Shown here: positions 55,288 through 64,000 of the stretch, one piece after another
Numbering within the stretch: position 1 is the stretch's first letter
Layout: each line of letters begins with the position of its first letter
Notes under the pieces: generated by a model
Seen by the model: only the letters and a program-made list of their open reading frames with translations
The model's database searches: none
What the model was told of the DNA's origin: nothing
Position numbers and translations under genes: made by a program
Source of the DNA: Cyclaneusma minus
Taxonomy: Eukaryota > Ascomycota > Leotiomycetes > Marthamycetales > Marthamycetaceae
Assembly (NCBI GenBank): GCA_037179335.1
Contig: JAKZHN010000004.1
Span: 62,001 to 126,000 of the forward strand
Length of the DNA stretch: 64,000 nucleotides
Reading direction: 5' to 3'

Positions 55288-56481
55288 ATGAAGCCTTCCA
55301 ACCCGGCTGCCAGAATGCCGCCTCACCGCACAACCCCAAGTGCCCAGTCCGACAGCACGGCCGCTCACAATCCGTTCCCGCCCGACAGTCCGGAAGCTGT
55401 GGCATTTGAGAAGAAACATGATGTCCTCGAGGAACTGCGGAATATCTCCCGGATGCTGCACACCCTATGGCATCGCCAGCGCAACCAGCATCGCGTTGCC
55501 GGTTGGTGGTGGAAGTGGTTTGGCGTCTTGAAAAGACAGCTTGGGAAGCTCGTGACTGAGCTGGAGGGTATGCTGGAAGTAGAAAGACAGAAGGCTGACC
55601 TGGAGATGCTTGGTGGAAAGAAAGGGAAGAAGAGCTTGAAGAGGAAGCTTGGGAATAGGGAAGATGGAGAGGCGAAGAAGGGTGGTGAGGACGAAGCTGT
55701 ACGAAAGAGGGCTGATTTTTTGAGGGGTGAGGTTGGCGAGAGGGCTTTCTGGTAGGTGAAGATTTTTTCGCCTCGCTCCTGCAGAGGTCGTTCCCACTTT
55801 GGCTCTCCTTGCATCGGACCTGCATACCAGGACGGACGAGGGGCTAACTGGCTCTTGGTTATTCCATCGTTCATGTTCTATGGAACAACCCGATGCCATG
55901 ATACTACATTAAGACATTCCGGCGGAAACTATCACTGACATCAACGCAGCTCTTTCAAAGCTCTCATCGGAGATATTCAATTTGCACCTCTAGGACTAAT
56001 GCTCCTGACCACGTTGGCACGACTACTCAAGGTCATTGCGCCACTGGGAAGTCCTATCGCGAAAACCAATCAGGCTCGTATTGAGAATCGGGTCGAGGAA
56101 GTTGTGCAAAATCAAACGCAGGAGCTCAGCGAGGACCTGGGCGAAGTGCTTACCAGGGACGATGTAGCAGCAGTGGAATTAGAGGCAGCTCGGAGTATGG
56201 CAATCACAGCAGATACAAAGCGCAAGAAGCAAGCCGAGACTCACACTAGAGAAGAAATCCACCAAGATCCTGTGGGAATGGTAAATACGGGAGAAAACTC
56301 GCTGGAGACTGCTGAACCACCGAAGGTGGCTGGGAAGAGGAAGAGGAAGGCCGACCGATCTCCGGTTACGGATGTGGATGAAGGAGCATTGACGAAAGAG
56401 ACGTCGGTCAAGCCGGCAAAGAAGAAGAAAAAGAAGAAAAAGGGTGATGTCTTTGACGACCTGTTCAGCGGGTTGGTTTAG
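55288..56481 (+). CDS. RMP1: RNase MRP protein subunit Rmp1
   Basis: Two exons, 55288-55751 and 55950-56481, coding 331 residues. The 198-bp intron (GTAGGT donor, CTGAC branch, GCAG acceptor) joins GERAF-C to SFKALIGDIQFAPLGLMLLTTLARL, giving the spacing expected in the Rmp1 domain. The first half has the diagnostic LHTLWHRQRNQHRVAGWWWKWFGVLKR. A Lys-rich linker and a C-terminal basic tail (KPAKKKKKKKKGDVFDDLFSGLV) follow, a likely nucleolar signal. Rmp1 is specific to RNase MRP, which processes pre-rRNA and cyclin mRNA, and is absent from RNase P. The retained-intron form would end at a stop right after GERAFW. Confidence 0.85.
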
Positions 56482-56644
56482 CTTTCAAGAAATCGACCTG
56501 AAAGCAATACATATGGTTCGTGTTCTCCCTGCCCTAAAGTCCAGATATAGAGTATATGCTACTCTTTAGCATAAGCTCGCTCCTTGTGTTAAGATACCAT
56601 CACAAGCTGTTCCACTGTCCAACACAAGTTTGGTACCAAACTCC

Positions 56645-57810
56645 CTATGCCGGCAGAACACTCTCCAAAAACCCACAAATATCCCGATACTCCTGGGCAC
56701 TCGCCGCATGCCCCAATCCCTCATACACCCTAGCATCCACACCATCCACGCCCACCACCTGCTCAACCCTCTCCCTCGTCTTCCGAAACATCCACATCGG
56801 CACCAACCGATCTCTATCCCCATGCGCCAAAAACACCTTCAACTGCCCCTTCTCATTATCCCCTCCCTCCCCCTCGCCCCCCTTTCCCTCCCCAAAACCC
56901 TCTGCTTCCCTTCTCATCTCCTCACTCCACGGTAAAACCCCACTCATCCCGACAATCCCCCCCAACCGCCCCTTATACCGACTCGCGCACCCGATAACCA
57001 ACGCAATCGGACAGCCCTGACTAAACCCCCCTACCACAATCCTTTTCAAACTCACGCCTTTCGCAACCTCTTCATCTACCATTTTGCAAACATATTCCAC
57101 AGTACGCAAGATTCCTTCTGAGTCGAGCTCAGAATCGTCATCTGAGTTGCTGTCGTTTTGCAGAGATGTGGAGGAGGGTGCAGAGGAGGAGCGTCCGATG
57201 GGGATGGGTGAGAAGGGAGTGGGTTTGAACCAGGCGTTGGACATGGACTCGTGGTCGATGGGCGCGGTGGGGAAGATCCAGCTCAGGTGTGGGAGCTTGT
57301 TTGCGGCTTGGAATTGCTGGGCTATGTCTGTTTGCAGTGATGGATGGTTAGAAAATTAGAGGTTGGGATGTTTGAGTGCTTTTGGGTACTTTTAAGTGTC
57401 TATTCCCGGATTCCGATGTATTCTGGATTTTCTCGGGGATCTGGGATATCGCCAACTACTTTGGATATTCTCAGTGACTTGGGATATTCGCAATGACTCG
57501 GGAAGCTTCCGACACTTCGGGACTACAATCATATATAGTCCTATACGAAAACTAGAGGTGCGTGGGACAGCTAGGCGTAGTGGCAGAGGCCAACCTTATG
57601 AACTTATGAAGATGGTGAATCGGGAGAGAATTGACAAAGCTTCAATCTACTTCATCGAGACGAGGAAATATCAGAAATATAAAACTTACTTTTCCAAGCT
57701 TCCCCATCATCGCCAAGGCCATGGAGAAATATGAATGTTGCTGCCTTCTCTGGAGACGAATTGTCGAGGGCGGGGATGCGTATTGGCGGAATGCTATCGT
57801 ATGAAGCCAT
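56645..57810 (-). CDS. Acyl-protein thioesterase / carboxylesterase (APT1-like)
   Basis: Two exons, 57690-57810 and 56645-57327, coding 267 residues. The 362-bp intron (57328-57689, GTAAGT donor, ACAG acceptor) is the longest in the window and contains a 19-bp periodic array. The junction restores HGLGDDGEAWKNIAQQF. The alpha/beta hydrolase triad is Ser143 in GGFSQGC, Asp213 in HGDRDRLVP and His247 in GLGHAAS. FPTAPIDHESMSNAWF is the family substrate-loop motif. Relative to yeast Apt1 there are two insertions: a Ser/Asp-rich loop (about residues 88-111) and a Gly/Glu-rich loop (about 185-200). It should remove palmitate from cytosolic proteins such as Ras or G-alpha, or act as a lysophospholipase. 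Confidence 0.9.
57425..57519. repeat. 19-bp tandem repeat array inside an intron, locus 5
   Basis: Five head-to-tail 19-mers, each starting GGA: 57425 GGATTTTCTCGGGGATCTG, 57444 GGATATCGCCAACTACTTT, 57463 GGATATTCTCAGTGACTTG, 57482 GGATATTCGCAATGACTCG and 57501 GGAAGCTTCCGACACTTCG. The period is exact although the sequence has diverged. This is the clearest member of the dispersed family. Confidence 0.8.
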
Positions 57811-58422
57811 CTTACCGCTAGGTGGGTGATGGTTGACGCAGCAGTGCGGATTTTTATATGTGTAAACTTGGTGTTGCTCCAGGTGTCTATTTATGAATCG
57901 TAAGAAATATTAGGTACGCAGTGAATCTCAACATAGACTGTTTTGTAGTCGGGATAATGTCTCGAGAAAGCCACGATCGATCACCGAGGTCCCGCACTCA
58001 ACCTTCGTATACCGGTACATATCCGCTAGGCCGGCTCGCCGGGGTTGGGCGATATCTTGCTTTGAAAGGTATTAACATTGCTTTGCAAGAGCATCTCGGT
58101 CTGTCATTTATTGGCCTGGTCCTGAAAACTGCGATACTGGGTAGTCGCAACTGCCTGCGGTACTGTAGGATAGCAGATGCAATCGCCAAAATATTGCCGC
58201 CGTCGGCGACGTTATGCCAGAAAAAAGCCTGTCCAATTCCAGTCTGGGGACGAGAGCGAGTTTGAGAACCATACGTGGCAGATTATCGTCTACCATCATA
58301 AGCCATAACGCCTGCAATGAGGGGAGCTATCCGTCTCCAAAGTACACTTTTGTACACACCACAAACCATCCCATACAAGTGGTCTTTCAAAACTTTCCTG
58401 TCAAGTCCACACTTCCTCTGCT
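57811..58422. other. Intergenic region
   Basis: The promoter side of the thioesterase gene and the 3' side of SCO1. Nothing further is seen. Confidence 0.5.
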
Positions 58423-59435
58423 TCACGATCTGTTATCCCCGATCGGTCTCTGATCGAGCTCCCCCCTCCAGTCCTTAACATGTCCCAAAATAACGCTTGC
58501 CGCCTTGTCCGGTCCCATCTGCCTCCCAATAGCTTCCACAAAGTCACCCTCAGGATCCATCAAATAAAAGTAGATACTATGATCGACCAAATAATCCTGC
58601 CCGGGCTTGACGTCCGGCGGCGTGCTGAAATACACTCTGTATTTTTTGCACACGTCTTTGATTTCTTCGTATTTGCCCGTGAGCCCGACGATCGATGGGT
58701 GGAATTCGGCTAGGTAGGATTTCAGCACGGATGGAGTGTCGCGGGCCGGGTCGCAAGTGATGAAGATGGGGAGAACGCTGTTGCGGGGCGCGGAGGCGGC
58801 GACGATGTCGAGGGCGCTGGAGAGCTTATCCAGTTCCTCGGGGCAGATGTCGGGGCAGTGGGTGAAGCCGAAGTAGACCTATCCGACACGAACATTAGCC
58901 ATCGTCCACAGAGGCACATTCAACAGAAAAGCCCCCAATTGGTCGGTCGGGTGAGCTCTCGGGGGACTCATGCGAAGAGTGGAAGTAAAGCGAAGAAGAG
59001 TATGTTACTCACGATAGAAAATTTGCCCTTCAAGTCCTCGGACGTAAACTCCTTGCCATTGTGATCGACCAATTTAAAAGGTCCGCCTACTTTGGGCTTC
59101 CCAACTCCCTTCGTGGCTTCCGCGATGCGCTTGCGCTCGAGTCGTGCTTTTTCATAGCTGAAGTAGGACCAGAGACCGATGGCGCTGGCGAAGAAAAGAG
59201 CACCTGCTTTCCAGGAGAAGGGCCCAGATCTATATCGCGATTTCGCCTCCTCGACGGTCTTGTAGCCTCGACTTTGCCCATGGAGCGGCAGGCGTTGCAA
59301 GCTTCGGCATGCTGTAGGAGAGCGGATGGTGGAGATTTGGCGGCAGAACGAAAACGCAGCTTTCTGGCTCTCTGTTCGTAGGCCGCGTGAGAAGATGACG
59401 AGAAATGAGCGACTGGGTACTATGGGCTTGGCCAT
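58423..59435 (-). CDS. SCO1: Cytochrome c oxidase copper chaperone Sco1
   Basis: Two exons, 59013-59435 and 58423-58878, coding 292 residues. The 134-bp intron has a GTGAGT donor and a GATAG acceptor and joins LKGKFSI to VYFGFTHCPDICPEEL. An N-terminal presequence (MAKPIVPSRSFLVIFSRGLR) and one membrane anchor (WKAGALFFASAIGLWSYFSY) place the thioredoxin-like domain in the intermembrane space. Copper ligands are Cys149 and Cys153 (CPDIC) and His241 (DYLVDHSIYFYLMDPEGDF). The protein delivers copper to Cox2 of cytochrome oxidase. Confidence 0.96.
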
Positions 59436-60070
59436 CTTGCTGGTGCCAAAAGGCGGGAAGTGGTTGCGGTTCGGGAGGAGATATTATTATTGAGGCTCTG
59501 CATTCAACATTGACCCCGTGAGGCTCGAAGCCGCTAGTCCCACACCGGCTCTTGAACTACGGACACCACTACTTATTATTATGTCAAGACTCAACTAGAC
59601 ACCTCAGAATGGAGAAAATGCTTCTACTAGTCAAGGTTTTGTGATAGACAGACTGGGCAAGGGAATCTAGTGTCTCAAATTATTTAAGTTCAGAAATAAT
59701 TGAATTACAAATACAGGCGTAACCCTCTCATGTATTATTAGCTTGATGTTGAAGGCCCTGTGTAAGCACTGCATGTACAGCGTACACACACAAAGCTAAG
59801 ATCTTACAAAAGAAACCAATTCTGACAATCCGCTATGCTTTCAAGAGTCTTCCCTGTTTGTATCTCTCCTAGAACTCCGGAACGATGCATCAAGAATGCT
59901 TCGCAAATATGTTTCGCCAAGTTCCAATTCAACCAAGCCCTCAGCGAAACCGCTGCTCCGCTACTCCACCAGCACCGGACACCCCGCTTTTGCATTCCGC
60001 AAGATGAGTTCTCAGCAGAAACCCCATGCTTCCCAGATTGGCAGCTGATTAGCCCCAACAGCCACAGCTC
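59436..60070. other. Intergenic region (tandem minus-strand genes)
   Basis: The SCO1 promoter and the 3' flank of the large Ser/Pro-rich gene. Nothing further is seen. Confidence 0.5.
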
Positions 60071-62969
60071 TTAGTAACGCTGTTCGCTGGCTCGACTGCG
60101 CTCATCCTCTTCCAGAACGTCGCTAAGGCGGGTAGGGTGATGGTGTCTTGGCACGGCCTCCCATCCAGCTCCATAGCCGGCCCCGGTGTAATCAACTTCT
60201 TCGGCCTCGGTGGGGGACATGTACTCGTATCCAGATCCCTGACGACCACTGTACTGACCTTGCGTGTTGGGGGTGTGGCGCCAAGTATCCCGATTGTCTC
60301 TGACCGTCCTCTCATCCTCGCTTCCTTCATCTGAAACGCCTTCATGGTCTCCATGGATAGCGGGATCCCAGCGAATCGGACGACCCTGGCTGTCAGTCAC
60401 TGGCTCTCCTTGAGGACCGATAAGATACTCGCCGTCTTGTGAGGAAACCACTGAACGAGTTTCTTGCTCATGAACCTCGCTTCCCAGGTGCGGATGTTGA
60501 TAGGCACGGGTGGAGGCCGAAGCTGGTTGGACGGCAGGAGCATGAGAGTATTGTAAATTTGAAGAGCCGACACCGCCTGCTGTTGCCATTGCAGCCGAGC
60601 CTCTGGGCGCTGAGGATCTCGTGGTTGCAGTACTACCTTCTCCAGCACCTAAGTGCTCAGCGCCCGGCATACTGGCATAATCTCGATACTCCTTTGGTTC
60701 TGCCTGGCCTCCCATTCTAATAGGTCCTGGTCCGCCGGGCTCTGGTCCTTCGCGAGTTGGAGGCGCATCGCGAGAGCTTCCATGGCGGCTGGGAACTCCT
60801 TGCATCATTGGCACCACTTGGACTCCACCAACGATAGTGGGCTGACCACTGCGGAGAGACAGGGTCCTTTCTCTCTCGTCCGACTCTCGTCGTCCAAGCT
60901 CTTCCCAAGCTCTTCGAGCCTCGTCTTTGGCTATCTGGAGCTCCCGTCTCATCTCAGCAATGATCTTTTCGTTATTCGATTGCTCCGCAATCCGAGATTC
61001 TGCAGCGGCGACGGCATCAGCAATAGCCTCAGCTCTTTCGCGCCTCTCAGATTGGATCAGCGCCTCGAGCTGACCCTGAACCTCTCGAGCACGCTCTTGT
61101 TCTTGTTTGTGTTCGAAGAACCAGCGCTGGAATTTACGCTCAGACGATGCCCGAAGCCTTTGCAGCTCGACGACTGCATGAAACAAGTTGGCTCCAGCAG
61201 CGGAGAGATCCGTCACCTGCCGAGCAAGCTGTTGGCTGATAGGATCCCTATCAATCTCGTCACGCATCTGTTCGATTCTATGGATCCAGAACGAAGTCAA
61301 GCCTTCCCAATGCGCCGACAGGGTCTCCCAGCGCTCGAAAGCATGGGGAAATGATGACTGATTGGCTCTGCGCTGCATAGGTTGCTCGATCGGTTCAGAC
61401 ATTGGCTGTGAAGATCTTGCGCCAGCTAATCCCTCTCCTGGTGCCGTAGATGGCCCGCCGCCTGTCGAGTCCGAAACATCTCTGGTTTCTGCACGTTGAC
61501 GTCGGTGAGCTTCATATGGCTTTTCTCGCGGCAGCTTCTGTGATTCGATGTATCCTCGAGGCTTGATGCCGCTGAGGCCAGACGCCGAACCTTGATAGCC
61601 GGCGCCCTGAGGATCCATGTTCCCAGGACTTTGTAGCATTGGGTCTTGAGTTGATGCACCGCCGCTTGTTACACGGCTTCCAGATCTGCGCTCACCTCTT
61701 TGAGTCTGTCCGGAACCTCTCTGGGCTTGCGATTGGCCGTCACTCCCGCCTGAGCCTCTGAATGCCGCAGACTCATCACTAGCCCGTTGTTTGCCCATCG
61801 CGATGCCGCCAGCTTGACCTGCCATCTGCCGTGACGTGTCCAGTAGGCCTGCCTCTTCAGCAGCTTCTTGAGCGGCTTGTTCTTGCAACGCAGCTTGTTC
61901 TCGGCGCTTGCGCTCTTCCCTTTCCTCGCGCGCTCGCATGATATCACGTGGTCCTCTGACGTTGGGAGGTGTGCCAACTGGAACTGGACCCATTCTCGAT
62001 CCTCCATTGTTTGCACCACGAATGGATCCACCGTGGCCGGATGGACCAGCGCCGCTTGGATCCGACATCGAGGCGTTTTCCTCCTCCAAGTCTGGTGTAA
62101 ACGGGTTCGGAGTTATGAGAGCTTTTTCGAGAGCAAAGAGGATAGCAGCTTCAGTGTTCTTGGTGATTCGAAGCGCTGGGTGTGTTCGGTATGAGCCAGG
62201 CTGTGGGTGGTGTGGAAGGCTGGCAGAGGGAGGAGACGAAGGCGCAGAAGCTTTCTCAGGATTTGAAGCAAAGATGCCTCGCGATGATTGACGTCGCTGA
62301 ACCTGCGGTAGCGGCGGCGCAGTCGCGACTAGTGGAAGACTGGGCAATCCAACCGAGACAGCTTCAATATGCGATCGTGGTGGAGAAGCAGGCGGCTCTT
62401 CGAGGGGAGGAGTGCGCCGCAAGGTGTGCTGTCTTCCGGAGTCCGACAATTGGTCAGATGGAATGCTCGGCACCCTTTGCAACAGCGATTGCTGCGGGCT
62501 CTGCTCACGGCTGTGCGTAACTCGGTCGTCGGCGTCGTAAGGGTCGTTAGCAGAAAGAGGAGGGATTGGGGTCGTCACTGCGACGGATTGCGTGGCAAGG
62601 TTTGCGACAATGGTTGACGGCGCGCCAATGGCCTCCCTTGGGGAGGCTTCAGACGGATATGCGGTGGTCTCAGGCTCCAATGGCAGGTTGTGGTCGAGGT
62701 GGACGTGGAGGCTGGGGTGGTCCAGCGGGTATAGGAGGTTAAAGGCGAGTTTGGTTGCACGCGAGAACTCGCCAGCTACCTGGGAGAGAATTGGGAGGTG
62801 AGAGCTTCTCGGCACAGCAGTAGGACTGGGAGAGACCGACGACTGCGTGGAAACACGGGTGGTTGGGAGTGTAGCCGCCAGAGCGAGGGAGGCTGGAGAC
62901 GACGCGGCCACTTCTCAGCTCTGCACGTCCAAGTCCAAGCTGCGAAAATGCGGCGCTCTGGGGATCATT
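60071..62969 (-). CDS. Large Ser/Pro/Gly-rich protein with coiled coil, unknown
   Basis: One long open frame (60071 to about 62911) lacks an in-frame ATG at its start; a TGA lies just upstream. My best model adds a first exon 62928-62969 (ATG at 62969, MIPRAPHFRSLDLD) and an 85-bp intron 62843-62927 (GTGCAG donor, GCAG acceptor), giving 937 residues. Conserved-looking parts are SHLPILSQVAGEFSRATKLAFNLLYPLDHPSL and RITKNTEAAILFALEKALITPNPFTPDLEEENASMSD. The middle has a helical region (ALSAHWEGL, DEIDRDPISQQLARQVTDLSAAG) and a coiled coil (LEALIQSERRERAEAIADAVAA, EMRRELQIAKDEARRAWEEL). The rest is disordered. I do not know the family. If the splice is wrong, translation could start at the internal MSDPSGAG. 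Confidence 0.6.
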
Positions 62970-64000
62970 GATTGGGACGGTCTTTATGGAAACGGTCGAG
63001 GTTTGGGCAGTCGACTTGGGCAGCTTCAACGGAGTCCAGCTTCGTAGCTTGGAGCTTCAATCGCAACGGCGAGCTTCCAGTGTCGCAGCACTTATCTGGC
63101 TGGTTTGCACGGCCCGTCTGTCACCTCTGCAGCACTGGGGACGCTCTCGCAGGGCATTCTGGTCTGAGCACTTGCTTGCTTCTCTTCTTTCTCGTACAAT
63201 ACTTTAATCTTAAAAAGCGCGAGGCTGGGGACGACCGGTCGGTCGTTGGAACATAAAAGACAGCGGCACAGCGGCGTCATAACGCTTACCCTAGCAGGGT
63301 CTGCCAGCGCATCGACTGGACCACCGACAAATTCTTCATCGTCCTCTCTCCCCCATACTTACTGCCCGCACGCTATCATTCGCCCTTCTTATCCGTGGAG
63401 ATGCTTTCCGCCGCTGCTTAACTTTTGCCTCACTTTTCACCGGACCATGCCGCGCAGGCATGAAGCCAGAAGCATGCGCACAGCGAAGCGCCTTTCTCTT
63501 TCGCATCTTTAATGACAAGACTGCATGACCTGCAGCAAAACGTTCTGCCATGCGGCCTGCCGCAGCTTTGTTCGAAAGTGTCCTGCACAGCACCGAGTCC
63601 GAGAGCAACAGAAGGAGACCTGTCAACCGCGTGGAATAATACCAAGGAATCAGCTGAAATCATGCATTTGCTCATCGTCAATACCAATTCCTTTTGTTAC
63701 CTATTTCCCTTCTCCCAATTACATCCTGTAATCGATATTCATTCTATCCGTCAACGACATCAAGTGCCAAGCACCATCACGTGACCCTACCCATGTGTAA
63801 CAGCCTCTCCCACAACTCCTCAACTTTTGTCGACTAAATGTCTTAGACACCAAACAGGCCTCGATGCCGCTCCAATAACCGAACAGCACACCGCCGCATC
63901 AGGCTCTCCAAGCTCCTGCTCCGCCTGTTCTTCAGACAGAAGATAGCGACCCCTTGACCAGTGACTCAGGCCAGGAATGGAAGCAAAGGGGGCCGGGGCA
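62970..64000. other. Terminal non-coding stretch
   Basis: The upstream region of the large Ser/Pro-rich gene to the window edge. Small open frames (for example 63246-63512 plus) have no motifs. A gene beginning beyond 64000 cannot be excluded. Confidence 0.5.

Noticed and set aside
55752..55949. An extra middle exon (ending WLLVIPS) in RMP1
   Set aside because: Direct joining of 55751 to 55950 reproduces the expected Rmp1 spacing and phase. No acceptor gives the middle exon a usable frame without a stop.
1..64000. tRNA genes, rRNA, CRISPR arrays, origins of replication
   Set aside because: No cloverleaf, conserved rRNA segment or regularly spaced identical direct repeat with unique spacers was found by eye; eukaryotic context makes CRISPR implausible.

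Overview
The window is chromosomal DNA of a filamentous ascomycete (Pezizomycotina). It has about 30 protein-coding genes on both strands, most with one to four introns. Introns are mostly 47-85 bp, with GTAAGT, GTGAGT or GTATGT-like donors, CTAAC or CTGAC-like branch sites and a nearby AG. The proteins are typical fungal housekeeping orthologues. I cannot fix the class or genus from the sequence alone. I found no tRNA, rRNA, CRISPR array, bacterial-type operon or intact autonomous transposon. Exon boundaries were read by hand from splice signals, reading phase and family alignment, so small shifts are possible.

Layout. 0-9 kb: AP-3 beta adaptin (cut by the left edge), a zinc-knuckle Pro/Gln-rich protein, the PP2A-like phosphatase Ppg1 and Rho-GDI. 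9-25 kb: the KilA-N nuclear-membrane protein Bqt4, gamma-tubulin complex component GCP4, a Cys-rich unknown, a Gln/Pro-repeat unknown, a bZIP factor and a 1324-residue unknown. 25-38 kb: PP4 catalytic subunit, a small membrane protein, an MFS drug transporter, a CPA2-type cation/proton antiporter, a small mitochondrial protein, a conserved unknown and an aldo-keto reductase, followed by an AT-rich MITE. 39-51 kb: mitochondrial fission adaptor Mdv1/Caf4, chorismate mutase, Bcp1, GMP synthase, a HAD phosphatase, the mitochondrial inner-membrane protein She9/Mdm33 and a secreted MRJP/yellow-like protein. 51-64 kb: a DUF3669-like protein with a duplicated exon, a single-pass membrane protein, RNase MRP subunit Rmp1, an acyl-protein thioesterase, Sco1 and a large Ser/Pro-rich coiled-coil protein.

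The genes do not form one pathway. Several mitochondrial products (Mdv1, She9, Sco1, a small presequence protein) and two PP2A-family catalytic subunits occur here, which looks like ordinary fungal gene order. I see no secondary-metabolite cluster.

The most unusual signals are not protein families. (1) A degenerate 19-bp-period repeat recurs in at least five non-coding places (about 8.95, 14.85, 35.7-36.06, 38.6 and 57.4 kb); the last array lies inside a 362-bp intron of the thioesterase gene. (2) A complete exon plus intron is tandemly duplicated in the DUF3669 gene, and the second copy appears to have gained a new, earlier splice donor. (3) A 522-bp MITE with long terminal inverted repeats and TA target duplications lies at 37.83-38.35 kb. 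(4) The aldo-keto reductase needs a GC-AG intron. (5) Three genes use 13-17 nt micro-exons.
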